NCBI GenBank assembly: GCA_902779075.1
Contig: CACZAK010000089.1
Coordinates: 1 to 52,933 of the forward strand
Origin: an uncultured bacterium
GTDB taxonomy: Bacteria; Verrucomicrobiota; Kiritimatiellia; RFP12; UBA1067
Length of the DNA stretch: 52,933 nucleotides
Direction of reading: 5' to 3'
Positions 1 through 7,672 of this stretch are shown here, piece after piece. The notes beneath the pieces are model-generated. The model was not told where the DNA came from. It did no database searches and was given only the letters and a program-made list of their open reading frames with translations. The position numbers were made by a program, and so were the translations under genes. Positions within the stretch are counted from its first letter, which is position 1; each line of letters starts with the position of its first letter.

Positions 1-48
1 GGGCTACTCCTCATGCCCAAGGGCGGCTTCATGCTCATCGTGCGGTAA
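1..48 (+). CDS. 3' end of an upstream gene (partial)
   Basis: Frame 1 is open from the first base and ends at TAA (46-48), giving the tail GLLLMPKGGFMLIVR. A short hairpin follows within 10 bases, which suits the end of a transcription unit. Only 15 residues are visible, so neither the family nor the reality of the gene can be judged. Confidence 0.35.
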   Translation, partial: GLLLMPKGGFMLIVR

Positions 49-57
49 TCCTGTCGC

Positions 58-82
58 GGCAACGGGCGAGATGTCCGTTGCC
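58..82 (+). terminator. hairpin, possible transcription terminator
   Basis: The arms GGCAACGG (58-65) and CCGTTGCC (75-82) are perfect reverse complements with a 9-nt loop. They lie just after the stop at 46-48 and before the promoter at 127. No T-run follows, so a canonical intrinsic terminator is not shown. Confidence 0.3.
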
Positions 83-126
83 CTGGTAGGGCGGGCGTTA
101 ATTGGCACAAAATGTGATCCAAGACG

Positions 127-155
127 TTGACTTGTTGGTGCGGATTTAGTATAAT
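127..155 (+). promoter_or_regulatory. sigma70-type promoter of the DUF4143 ATPase gene
   Basis: TTGACT (127-132) and TATAAT (150-155) are separated by exactly 17 bp. The GTG start codon at 163 comes only 7 nt after the -10 box, so transcription should begin at or next to the start codon, giving a leaderless mRNA. A longer reading starting at TTG 127 would start inside the -35 box. Confidence 0.8.
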
Positions 156-162
156 ACACGCC

Positions 163-1470
163 GTGAAAAGCGCTATAAAAGAAGTGTTGAGGGAATTCTA
201 TCAAGATGGGTTGCCGTCTGGCATCGTCCATCGTGATGTCCAGTACTATGAATGCGCCCATGCCGCCACGGTTATAAAGGGAATGCGGCGCACAGGCAAG
301 ACTTTCGTCACGTATGAGCGTATTGAGGCATTGTTGAAGAAAGGCGTGCCGCTAGGTCGAATCGTCCATCTCAATTTCGAGGACGACCGGATAAAGAACA
401 TCCGCCTAGAGGAACTGCAGTTGATAAACGAAGTTCATGCGGAACTGTTTCCGGAGCATGCGCATGAAGCGTGTTGGTATTTCCTGGACGAGCTCCAGAA
501 TGTTGGCGGATGGGAGGCTTATGCGAGACGCCTTGTGGATTCGCCGAAAGTGACGCTTTGCCTGACGGGATCGTCGTCAAGGCTGTTTTCGGAGGAGATT
601 GCGACAGCGATGCGCGGAAGGGCGGTGCCGATCGAGGTGTTTCCACTGTCGTTCCACGAGTTTCTGCGGTTCAACGGAACAATGTCCGACGTTCCGCAGG
701 ATGGATTCACGGCGGCGGAGCGCGGCATCCTCCGCAATGCCATGTCGCGGTACTTCGCCGTCGGCGGGTTCCCGGCCGTGCAGGGCATGCCGGATGCCGC
801 TCGGATAGCCACGCTTCAGGAGTACGTACACACCGTGCTCTACCGCGACGTCCTGCAGCGGCACAAGGTGGTGAGCGTGCAGTCGTTGATGTACACGCTC
901 GACTATCTCCTGCACAACTTCGCGAGGCGGACGTCCGCCCATGCGATATCCGGCGTACTCAAGAACCTCGCGTATCCCAGCAGACGCGAAGACGTGGCGG
1001 ACTATGTGTCGTATTTCAAGGACGCCTATCTCGTCTATCCCGTGCCGGTCATGTCCGATTCGCTGGCGGTGCGCAGAGTGAATCCTGACAAGTACTACGT
1101 GATCGACACGGGGCTTGTCAACGCGGTAACCCCGAAGATGGACGCGGAGAACGGATGGAAACTGGAGAACCTCGTGTTCATGTCGCTTCGTCGCGGGACC
1201 AACAAGATCACCTACTGTCCGCTTGACAGAAACCGCGAAGTCGATTTCTGCATCAGCGACCAGGTGACGGGCAAGAGGTCGCTCGTGCAGGTGGCATGGA
1301 CAATGGATGACGAGAATACGTTCTCGCGTGAGCTTTCGGCCTTGCGGGATGCGCGGGTGAAGACTGGCATCGACGATTGCACGGTCGTGACGTGGGACAG
1401 CGAGGCGACCTTGCCCGACGGGATCAAGATCGTCCCCGTCTGGAAATGGTGCCTCATGGCCGGATCGTGA
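163..1470 (+). CDS. AAA-family ATPase with DUF4143 C-terminal domain
   Basis: This 435-residue protein belongs to the widespread 'ATP-binding protein, DUF4143' family, whose cellular role is unclear. The Walker A motif GMRRTGKT is at residues 40-47 (K46), and the Walker B motif FLDE is at 107-110. The C-terminal third has the typical DUF4143 features: YYVIDTGLVNA, a WKLENLVF segment and REVDF, which resembles a nuclease-like core. I chose GTG 163 because an upstream TTG in frame lies within the -35 box and because the promoter puts the transcript start at this codon. It has no partner gene and is followed closely (13 nt) by a glycosidase with its own Shine-Dalgarno site. Family assignment is firm; function is unknown. 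Confidence 0.85.
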   Translation: MKSAIKEVLREFYQDGLPSGIVHRDVQYYECAHAATVIKGMRRTGKTFVTYERIEALLKKGVPLGRIVHLNFEDDRIKNIRLEELQLINEVHAELFPEHAHEACWYFLDELQNVGGWEAYARRLVDSPKVTLCLTGSSSRLFSEEIATAMRGRAVPIEVFPLSFHEFLRFNGTMSDVPQDGFTAAERGILRNAMSRYFAVGGFPAVQGMPDAARIATLQEYVHTVLYRDVLQRHKVVSVQSLMYTLDYLLHNFARRTSAHAISGVLKNLAYPSRREDVADYVSYFKDAYLVYPVPVMSDSLAVRRVNPDKYYVIDTGLVNAVTPKMDAENGWKLENLVFMSLRRGTNKITYCPLDRNREVDFCISDQVTGKRSLVQVAWTMDDENTFSRELSALRDARVKTGIDDCTVVTWDSEATLPDGIKIVPVWKWCLMAGS

Positions 1471-1483
1471 TACGGAGGTGGAA

Positions 1484-4003
1484 ATGAAGATGAACGTGCG
1501 TAGCGACGGCGGGGTAACGAAAATCGTGGCAGGGGCGAGGCGTATTGCCGTAGGCGCCATTGTGGCGTGTGCGTGCTTGGCGGGAGGCTCCGAGCCTGTG
1601 CGCGACCTGCCTTTTCCGCTTACATCCGTCCGGCTTGCGGGCGGACCTCTTCAGGCTCAGCAGGAGCAGAACCGCAGATATCTTCTGCGACTTGAGCCGG
1701 ACCGTCTGCTGAGCCGTTTCCGCAGCGAGGCCGGGCTGAAACCCAAGGCGAAGCCATACGGCGGATGGGAGAACCCCGCCCTGAAGAGGGACAGGTGGAT
1801 CGCCTTGCCGGGTCACATCCTCGCGTTCTGGATGTCCGGCGCGGCGATGACGGTCGAAGCGACGGGCGACGAAGAGTTGAAGAGGCGCCTGCTCTACGTC
1901 GTGGACGAACTGGAGGCCGTGCAGAACGCGCATGGCTGCGGCTACGCGCTCGCGACAAAGAACGGACGCAGGGCATACGCGGAGATCGCGCGCGGCGACA
2001 TACGCCTGCCGGACCGCGTCGTCAACGGACGGCGCACCAACTTCGGCAGCGTCAACGGCGTGTTCGATCTCGTCTATGTGCTGAACAAGATGCTGATCGG
2101 ACTTTGCCGGACGCACGAGGCCACGGGGAGCGAAAAGGCGCTGAGGGTGTTCCTTCGCATGTCCGACTGGTTCGGCGAAGAAGTGGTGGACAAGCTCGAC
2201 GACGCGCAGGTCCAGAAACTGCTTCTCGGAGAGCACGGATCCCTGCCGGAAACGTACGTCTGGGCGTGGCGGCGCACGGGCGACGAGAAACATCTTCGCC
2301 GGGCACGCCGCCTTTGCCACGCCAAGCTGCTCGACCCGATCATCGCCGGCGACGCGGACTTCCTCGTCGGACAGCACTGCAACGCCAACATCCCCAAGCT
2401 CTTCGCCGCGCTGCGCGTTGGCGACGCCACGGGAGAGCCGCAGTTCCGCAAGGCGGCGGGCGACGCATGGCGGAAGTACGCGCTGGAGCACACGGTCGCG
2501 TGCGGCGGCAACGGATGCGAGGAATGCCTGTTCCCCGCGTCCGATTTCGAGAAGCACCTGCCGCATCTCGCGGGCGCCGAATCGTGCGGATCGGCGAACA
2601 TGCTGCGCCTCACGGAGGCGCTCTTCGAGAACGAACCGTCGGCGGAGAAGATCGACTACTATGAGCGCGTTCTCTTCGACCACCTCTTGAGCACGCACGA
2701 TCCGATTCTTGGACGCACCGTGTACCATACGCCGATGCGCCATGCGACGACGCGCACGTATTCCAGCGAGTTCGATTCCATGTGGTGCTGCACGGGGTCG
2801 GGGCTCGAGACGTCGGCGAAATACGGACAGATGGTATTCACCCGCGCGTCCGATGACAGTTTCGTCCGCGTCAATCTCTTCGCCCCCGCGACGCTCGACT
2901 GGAAGGATCGCGGCGTGAAGCTTCGCCAGGCGACGGCCTTTCCGTATGCGGAGACGTCGTGTATTCAAATCGAGTCCGTCGGCGCGAATCCCGAATTCGC
3001 CGTCAAGGTGCGCCGTCCCGCATGGGCCGGAAACGGATTTTCAGTTTCCGTGAACGGGGAGAGGGTGAAGACGGTCGTGGATGGAGAGGGGTACGTGTCC
3101 GTGAAGCGCAGTTGGAAGCCCGGCGACAGGCTCGACGTCGAGTTCCCGATGTCACTGCGCGCGGAATACCTGCCGGGCTCGAAGAACTACGCGGCGTTTT
3201 TCTACGGGCCGGTGCTTCTGGTGGGCGACGACGGTTCGGATGGAATCTCGAAGCAGCAGTACGTGTCCAGTCCGGTGGCGTGCGAAGGCGTGGAGAGGAG
3301 CTACTGTTCAAGTTCCACGTTCGAGTCGCGCAAGGCGATGCCGTCGATTCCGAGGTCGGCGGTCGAGAAGCCCGACGGATGCCTGGAGCGCACGGCGTGC
3401 AGTCCGCTCACGTTCCGCATGGCCGGAACGGACACGCTGCTCAAGCCGCTCTTCGCCCTGCACTTCAGTCGGTACACGACCTACTGGCGCGTGATGGGCG
3501 CGGAGGAGGACCGCGACTTCGCGGCGGCGGAGGCGAAGGCGGCGGAATATGCGAGGCGCGCGGTGGACGGCGTGTCGCCCGCCGACTACTGGAGCGAGAA
3601 GTGCCATTCCCTCGCCGCAGGCAATTCCGAAACCGGCGTCAACATCTACGGCGGGCCAAAGTCGTTCGGCTGGCGCGGCGCGAAAGGTCCCGCCGGCAAG
3701 GCGTTTTTCAGCTACAGCCTCGCCGTGGGAGCGGAGCAGGGCGGACGTACGCTGGTGGCGAGGTACAGGAACTGCGAAAAGGGCGCGCGCGCGTTCGACG
3801 TGCTTGTCGATGGGAAAAAGGTGTTCACAGAAAGCCTGAAGGACAGCGGGCGGCGCGGGTTTATCTTCCGCGAAATGCCGATCCCGCAGGAGCTTGTAGC
3901 CGGGAAGAAGGAGATCGAGGTGCGTTTCGAGCCGAAGCCCGGCAACATCGCCGGCGGGTTGTTCGGCCTGTGGCTGGTTCCCTCCGGCATCCCGATTCGC
4001 TAA
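1484..4003 (+). CDS. GH127-family beta-L-arabinofuranosidase, secreted
   Basis: This 839-residue protein of the DUF1680/GH127 family would release beta-L-arabinofuranose from plant glycans or hydroxyproline-linked arabinans. An N-terminal hydrophobic stretch (GAIVACACLAGG) suggests export. The four zinc/catalytic positions known for HypBA1 are visible: E366 and C368 in the ESC motif, and the C435-C436 pair in MWCCTGSG; C435 corresponds to the cysteine nucleophile. A glutamate in GCEECLF (about 346) is a candidate acid/base. From about residue 680 there is an extra beta-rich module (NIYGGPKSF... to FGLWLV) of the kind appended to these enzymes. ATG 1484 is preferred over GTG 1478 because GGAGG (1474-1478) then has normal spacing. 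The following gene has its own promoter. Confidence 0.88.
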   Translation: MKMNVRSDGGVTKIVAGARRIAVGAIVACACLAGGSEPVRDLPFPLTSVRLAGGPLQAQQEQNRRYLLRLEPDRLLSRFRSEAGLKPKAKPYGGWENPALKRDRWIALPGHILAFWMSGAAMTVEATGDEELKRRLLYVVDELEAVQNAHGCGYALATKNGRRAYAEIARGDIRLPDRVVNGRRTNFGSVNGVFDLVYVLNKMLIGLCRTHEATGSEKALRVFLRMSDWFGEEVVDKLDDAQVQKLLLGEHGSLPETYVWAWRRTGDEKHLRRARRLCHAKLLDPIIAGDADFLVGQHCNANIPKLFAALRVGDATGEPQFRKAAGDAWRKYALEHTVACGGNGCEECLFPASDFEKHLPHLAGAESCGSANMLRLTEALFENEPSAEKIDYYERVLFDHLLSTHDPILGRTVYHTPMRHATTRTYSSEFDSMWCCTGSGLETSAKYGQMVFTRASDDSFVRVNLFAPATLDWKDRGVKLRQATAFPYAETSCIQIESVGANPEFAVKVRRPAWAGNGFSVSVNGERVKTVVDGEGYVSVKRSWKPGDRLDVEFPMSLRAEYLPGSKNYAAFFYGPVLLVGDDGSDGISKQQYVSSPVACEGVERSYCSSSTFESRKAMPSIPRSAVEKPDGCLERTACSPLTFRMAGTDTLLKPLFALHFSRYTTYWRVMGAEEDRDFAAAEAKAAEYARRAVDGVSPADYWSEKCHSLAAGNSETGVNIYGGPKSFGWRGAKGPAGKAFFSYSLAVGAEQGGRTLVARYRNCEKGARAFDVLVDGKKVFTESLKDSGRRGFIFREMPIPQELVAGKKEIEVRFEPKPGNIAGGLFGLWLVPSGIPIR

Positions 4004-4040
4004 TGCCATCTGCGCTCCTCGCAGATTCCGAAAAATCCCG

Positions 4041-4075
4041 AATCCCCGTCCACCGACGGGGATTTGTGGTATAAT
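4041..4075 (+). promoter_or_regulatory. hairpin-linked extended -10 promoter, copy 1
   Basis: A perfect 10-bp hairpin (4041-4050 with 4055-4064, loop CACC) is followed after TGTGG by TATAAT (4070-4075), preceded by the extended -10 TG. The ATG at 4084 is 8 nt beyond the box, so the message is predicted to be leaderless. The hairpin could also end transcription from the GH127 gene (stop 4003). The same module recurs at 6087-6122 with a compensated base pair. Confidence 0.75.
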
Positions 4076-4083
4076 GTACGGCG

Positions 4084-5898
4084 ATGGACGGAACAAGACC
4101 CATACTCTACGGCGTGGCGGACTACGCGCAGATCAGGCGGAAGAACGCCTGGTTCGTCGACCGTACCGCGAAGATACGCGATCTGGAGAGCATCGCCTAC
4201 GCGGTGTTCCTGCGTCCGCGCAGGTTCGGCAAGTCGCTCTTCACCTCGATCCTCGAGGCGTACTACGACGTGCGGTACGCCGAACGGTTCGACGAGTTCT
4301 TTTCCGGTACGGACATCGGGGCGAACCCGACGGGCGAGCGTGGGAAGTATCTCGTGCTCCGCTTTGACTTCTCCACGGTTTCCAAAGACGCCGTGCTGGT
4401 CCAGGAATCGTTCAACAAATATGCCGCCGATTGCTGTGACGCATTCGTCGTGGGCTATGCCGACGTGCTTCCGACCGACCTCGTCAAGGCCGTCCGTGAG
4501 GAGCCCAAGGCAGGGGACAAGCTGAACAAAATCGCCCTGCGCCTCAAGAACACGGGCTTGAAACTGTACGTCATCATCGACGAGTACGACAACTTCACGA
4601 ACACGATCCTCGCCGAAAGCGGTCTGAACGCCTACAACGAACTGTGTCACGGCGACGGCTTCTTCAAGGACTTCTTCGCGAAACTCAAGGCGGCGACGAC
4701 CGGCACCGAGGCGCCCGTCGCGCGCCTGTTCATCACGGGCGTCTCGCCCGTCACGATGGACGACGTGACGAGCGGCTTCAACATCGGCACGAACATCTCG
4801 CTCATGCCGCAGTACGCCGACTTGACCGGTTTCCGCCACGACGACCTGCGCGCCATTGCCGACTACTACGCCCCGCGCTGCGGCTTCGACGCGGACAAGG
4901 CGTACGCCGCCGCGCGCACGTGGTACGACAACTACCGCTTCGGCTCCGCCGACGCCCCCGCCGTCGCCAACACCACGTCGGTGTTGTACTTTTTCAACAG
5001 CCTCTGGCAGACAAAGGGTTTTCCGCGCGACATGGTGGACGCGAACCTGCGCACGGACTACGCGAAGATTCGTCACCTCGTGACGATGGACCGCCGCCTC
5101 AACGGCAACTTCCACGTGCTCGAGAACCTGCTCGCGGGCGGCGCGCTCTCCGAGCCGCTCGTCGATTCGTTCCAGGCGCGGGAACTGACGAAGAAGGAGA
5201 ACTTCACGTCGCTTCTCTACTGGCTCGGCATCACGACGATTACGGGCGAGAAGTTCGGCAGCGCTGTCTTCGGCGTACCGAACGAGACGCTGAAGGAACT
5301 CGCAGCGAGGATGATTCCCGCCGCGTATTCCGACGTCCACAAGATCGACGAGCGCGTGTTCGACATCAACGACGGCCTCTGCACGTTCGCTGAGAACGGC
5401 GCATGGAATGGCATCACCGACATCCTCGCCGAAATAGTGAAAGAGAACTTCGCGGTGCGCGACGCGGTGGAAGGGGAGAAGGTGGTGCAGTCGACGCTCG
5501 TTGCCTTGCTCACCGCTGCGAAGGGGCCGTACCTCGTCAGGCACGAGCGCGAGGCGGGCGGGGGCTTCTACGACATCGCGCTTGCGCCGCGTCTCGACCG
5601 CTGGCCGGACATCGCGCATGCGGCGCTCATCGAGATGAAGTACGTGAAGGCCGGCGACCCCGCGCCCACGCCGGAACAGCTCGCCGACATCAAGGCGAAG
5701 GCCGTCGACCAGCTCGACCGGTATTCGGCGGACCCGGTGCTTGCCAAAGCCTGGCGGCTGAATTCCGGAGCTTCCGGAACTTCCGGAGCATCCGGAAGAT
5801 CCGGAACTTCCGGAGAATCCGGATTGCCCTCGGTTACCCTGCATCGGCTCGTCATGGTCTTTCACGGCGGTGCGTGCGTCGTGAGCGAAGAAGTGTAG
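4084..5898 (+). CDS. AAA-ATPase-like protein with C-terminal PD-(D/E)XK nuclease domain
   Basis: This 604-residue protein has the two-domain layout of the 'AAA-ATPase_like plus PD-(D/E)XK nuclease 9' family, which is expanded in gut bacteria and has no settled role. The P-loop is PRRFGKS (K50), Walker B is VIIDEYD (D166, E167), and the nuclease-like core has D497 followed by E517-M-K519 in IEMKYVK. It opens with the family N-terminus (ILYGVADYAQI...FVDRT). Near the C-terminus seven SGx tripeptides are encoded by a 9-bp tandem repeat. It is monocistronic, with its own hairpin-linked promoter and no Shine-Dalgarno site. Family firm; function unknown. Confidence 0.88.
   Translation: MDGTRPILYGVADYAQIRRKNAWFVDRTAKIRDLESIAYAVFLRPRRFGKSLFTSILEAYYDVRYAERFDEFFSGTDIGANPTGERGKYLVLRFDFSTVSKDAVLVQESFNKYAADCCDAFVVGYADVLPTDLVKAVREEPKAGDKLNKIALRLKNTGLKLYVIIDEYDNFTNTILAESGLNAYNELCHGDGFFKDFFAKLKAATTGTEAPVARLFITGVSPVTMDDVTSGFNIGTNISLMPQYADLTGFRHDDLRAIADYYAPRCGFDADKAYAAARTWYDNYRFGSADAPAVANTTSVLYFFNSLWQTKGFPRDMVDANLRTDYAKIRHLVTMDRRLNGNFHVLENLLAGGALSEPLVDSFQARELTKKENFTSLLYWLGITTITGEKFGSAVFGVPNETLKELAARMIPAAYSDVHKIDERVFDINDGLCTFAENGAWNGITDILAEIVKENFAVRDAVEGEKVVQSTLVALLTAAKGPYLVRHEREAGGGFYDIALAPRLDRWPDIAHAALIEMKYVKAGDPAPTPEQLADIKAKAVDQLDRYSADPVLAKAWRLNSGASGTSGASGRSGTSGESGLPSVTLHRLVMVFHGGACVVSEEV
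5763..5825 (+). repeat. in-frame 9-bp tandem repeat, 7 units
   Basis: Seven nonamers of the form (A/T)TCCGGANN run without interruption and encode SGA, SGT, SGA, SGR, SGT, SGE, SGL. Each unit contains the palindrome TCCGGA. Unit number could vary between strains without changing the reading frame. Confidence 0.9.
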
Positions 5899-6201
5899 CG
5901 GCGACTGGGACGACGGGTGCCTTGCCTATTGTAGTGCTGAAACTTTCGCAAAATACTTGACGGCAAAAGAGAAAATGCTAAATTAAGATAGAACAGTGTC
6001 TGGAGAGACTAGATGCGCATTGTCGGCAGAGAAAGCTACTTTGAGAAAGACCGCGGGGTCTGTCCCCTCAAGGAAATGAAAATCTCAAATCCCCGCCCAT
6101 CGGCGGGGATTTGTGGTATAATGTGCGGCACGGAGAAACAGCCGGAGGCGCGTGTTCGCTCGCGCGTTACGCAGTTTTGCAGTTCAACGAGAAAGGAAAC
6201 C
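5899..6201 (+). other. intergenic region with two promoters
   Basis: There is no convincing gene in these 303 bases. They hold TTGACG (5957-5962) and, 16 bp on, TGC-TAAATT (box 5979-5984), then the hairpin-linked promoter described at 6087-6122. An in-frame ATG at 6013 has GGAG upstream, but the 63 extra residues it would add run through the hairpin promoter and look non-coding. The stretch 6048-6070 contains the words GACC, GCGGGGTC and TGTCCCC, which resemble short dispersed repeats; I could not assign them. Confidence 0.5.
6087..6122 (+). promoter_or_regulatory. hairpin-linked extended -10 promoter, copy 2
   Basis: An 11-bp stem (6087-6097 with 6102-6112, loop CATC) runs into TGTGG-TATAAT (box 6117-6122). 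The module matches 4041-4075 over about 50 bases, and the T-A pair of copy 1 (4049/4056) is C-G here (6096/6103), so pairing is kept. Here the start codon is about 80 nt downstream, giving a normal leader. Confidence 0.7.
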
Positions 6202-6978
6202 ATGAACCTCAAGAAAATGAACAAAGGGCTCGACTTCCTGCGCGAGAAGTACGGCGCGAAGGCGGGCGAGATCACGATCAAGGACGGCCACTGCTACGTG
6301 GGCGCCACGCCGCTCCTGCCGGGACGCATGGAGCGCAAGATCGTCGAACTCAAGAAGATGACCGAAAACGGCACGCTCGAGGGCGTCTCCACGCTCCGCT
6401 TCGCGAGCTTCGCGCCAGGCGGCGGTCGCGGGGCGACCGCCCTACCGGCGCTGCTCGCGAAGGAATTGGATCTCGCCGCGTACCTCGGCGCGTCCGACGT
6501 GACGCGCGTGATGGCCGTCGCGAGCGGGAATGCGATCAACGTGCTTGCCAAGCTCGCGAACGACGTGAACGTGTCCGTGGAAGTGGGCGCGGGGCTGCCG
6601 AAGGCCGCGACAAGCGCGGCCCTCCCGTACGACCGCCACGAGATCATCGCGAAGCGCGGCGTCGCGTGCGACCAGACGGTCGATACGCACACCCCGCACG
6701 CCTCGATCCGCGTGTCGAACGCGCAGGGCATGGAGGAGTTCACGGACGTGGACACCGAGCTTTTCGGCCTCACCTACGAGGAAATCTGGAACGTGCGCGC
6801 GGCGTTCGCGCTCCTGCAGGGCCGCGCCTCCGCGAAGGTGTGGAAGGCCGCGTGGGCGAAGGCCACGAAGGCCGCCGCGCTCGCGTTCGCCGCCGACAAG
6901 GCGAAGGCCGCGAAGTCCATCGCCGTCAAGAAGGGAATTGACACTAATCAGGCTATTAAGGTGTCAGAGGTGAGATAG
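6202..6978 (+). CDS. uncharacterised protein resembling the C-terminal half of a Gfo/Idh/MocA oxidoreductase
   Basis: This protein has 258 residues, and ATG 6202 has AAGGA at 6193-6197. There is no nucleotide-binding GxGxxG motif. The region SGNAINVLAKLANDVNV through RHEIIAKRGVACDQ to VDTELFGLTYEEI recalls, from memory, the substrate-binding half of some Gfo/Idh/MocA-type proteins, but the Rossmann half is absent. The tail is an Ala/Lys-rich helix. A full Gfo/Idh/MocA enzyme lies 0.7 kb downstream, beyond the S23 gene. The match is weak and a different family is possible. The reading frame and codon use (GC-rich third positions) look genuinely coding. Confidence 0.6.
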   Translation: MNLKKMNKGLDFLREKYGAKAGEITIKDGHCYVGATPLLPGRMERKIVELKKMTENGTLEGVSTLRFASFAPGGGRGATALPALLAKELDLAAYLGASDVTRVMAVASGNAINVLAKLANDVNVSVEVGAGLPKAATSAALPYDRHEIIAKRGVACDQTVDTHTPHASIRVSNAQGMEEFTDVDTELFGLTYEEIWNVRAAFALLQGRASAKVWKAAWAKATKAAALAFAADKAKAAKSIAVKKGIDTNQAIKVSEVR

Positions 6979-7081
6979 CTTAGAGCTTAGAGCTTAGAGC
7001 TTAGAGCTTGGAGCTTGGAGCTTGGAGCTTGGAGCTTGGAGCTTGGAGCTTGGAGCTTGGAGCTTGGAGCTTGGAGCTTGG
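6977..7081 (+). repeat. heptamer tandem array, left side of the S23 gene
   Basis: Fifteen perfect 7-bp units run without a break: four AGCTTAG (6977-7004), then eleven AGCTTGG (7005-7081). The array begins on the stop codon of the preceding gene. Reverse-complement units (CTAAGCT, CCAAGCT) lie at 7144-7171 and 7630-7664, so the transcript could form long stems around the S23 gene. Confidence 0.95.
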
Positions 7082-7143
7082 AGGGTTGAATGGCAAAGAA
7101 AGTTAAAACGGACTTAAAGCTCAAAGGAAACGGACTTAAAACT

Positions 7144-7171
7144 CCAAGCTCTAAGCTAAAAGCTCTAAGCT
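7144..7171 (+). repeat. heptamer array in inverted orientation, upstream of the S23 gene
   Basis: There are four units: CCAAGCT, CTAAGCT, AAAAGCT and CTAAGCT. Two are exact reverse complements of the AGCTTAG unit and one of AGCTTGG. The flanking words CTCAAAGGAAACGGA occur twice (near 7120 and 7170) and supply the AAGGA ribosome binding site of the S23 gene. Confidence 0.85.
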
Positions 7172-7184
7172 CAAAGGAAACGGA

Positions 7185-7547
7185 ATGGTCAAGAGTTATC
7201 GAGATTTGATCGTCTGGCAAAAGGCAATGAACTTTGCCGAGCACGTCTATCGCATTCAACGGAAATTCCCGGCTGAAGAGCGGTACGGGCTTTGCGATCA
7301 ATTGCGTCGAGCTGTTGTCTCCATTCCGTCTAACATCGCCGAGGGGCGGGGACGGGATACGGCGAAAGATTTTTCGCATTTCCTGACACTTGCCCGCGGC
7401 TCATTGAATGAAGTTTCAACGCAGTTGGAGTTGGCAGTGAGGCTGGGGTATCTTGATTCCGGTAGCGGCCTTTATGAGGAAGCGCAGGAAATCAGGAAAA
7501 TGCTAAATGCCATGATCCAACGTCTTAAACAGTCTCAAAAAATCTAA
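7185..7547 (+). CDS. S23 / four-helix-bundle protein (23S rRNA intervening-sequence family)
   Basis: This 120-residue protein belongs to the four-helix-bundle family first seen encoded inside 23S rRNA intervening sequences and related to the Avd accessory protein of diversity-generating retroelements. Diagnostic segments are SYRDLIVWQKAM, FPAEERYGLCDQLRRA, VSIPSNIAEGRGR and FLTLARGSLNEV...ELAVRLGY. AAGGA lies 6 nt before the ATG. The gene is bracketed by heptamer arrays in opposite orientations, an arrangement recalling the paired ends of rRNA intervening sequences. No reverse transcriptase or template repeat is near, so a retroelement is not supported. Molecular function in this family is unresolved. 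Confidence 0.9.
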   Translation: MVKSYRDLIVWQKAMNFAEHVYRIQRKFPAEERYGLCDQLRRAVVSIPSNIAEGRGRDTAKDFSHFLTLARGSLNEVSTQLELAVRLGYLDSGSGLYEEAQEIRKMLNAMIQRLKQSQKI

Positions 7548-7629
7548 AGAAAGGAGATGCTTATTGCAAAAGCTTCACGCTCTAAGCTACAGACCCTGAG
7601 CATCAAGTGCTAAACTTCAAGCCAAGGTT

Positions 7630-7664
7630 CAAAGCTCAAAGCTCTAAGCTCTAAGCTCTAAGCT
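7630..7664 (+). repeat. heptamer array, right side of the S23 gene
   Basis: There are five units: CAAAGCT twice, then CTAAGCT three times, ending 8 nt before the ATG at 7673. CTAAGCT is the exact reverse complement of the left-hand AGCTTAG unit. Scattered relatives (GCTCTAAGCT, GTGCTAAACTT) occur from 7570. No Shine-Dalgarno site lies between the array and the next start. Confidence 0.9.
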
Positions 7665-7672
7665 CAAAAACC

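Noticed and set aside
127..162. Upstream TTG start adding 12 residues to the DUF4143 ATPase
   Set aside because: The TTG is the first half of the -35 hexamer of a near-perfect promoter whose transcript would begin near 162, so these codons cannot be in the mRNA.
1454..2968. Long antisense open frame opposite the GH127 gene, and similar ones elsewhere
   Set aside because: These are expected in GC-rich genes on the opposite strand; they lack ribosome binding sites and recognisable motifs, while the plus-strand genes have clear family signatures.
6013..6201. In-frame N-terminal extension of the gene at 6202
   Set aside because: It would translate the hairpin promoter and gives cysteine- and arginine-rich sequence unlike the rest; ATG 6202 has its own AAGGA.
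7185..7547. Diversity-generating retroelement suggested by the Avd-like protein
   Set aside because: No reverse transcriptase, template repeat or variable repeat is seen in the surrounding 10 kb.
7557..7613. Small open frame (18 codons) after the S23 gene
   Set aside because: GGAG is directly adjacent to the ATG with no spacing, and the codons are mostly repeat words.
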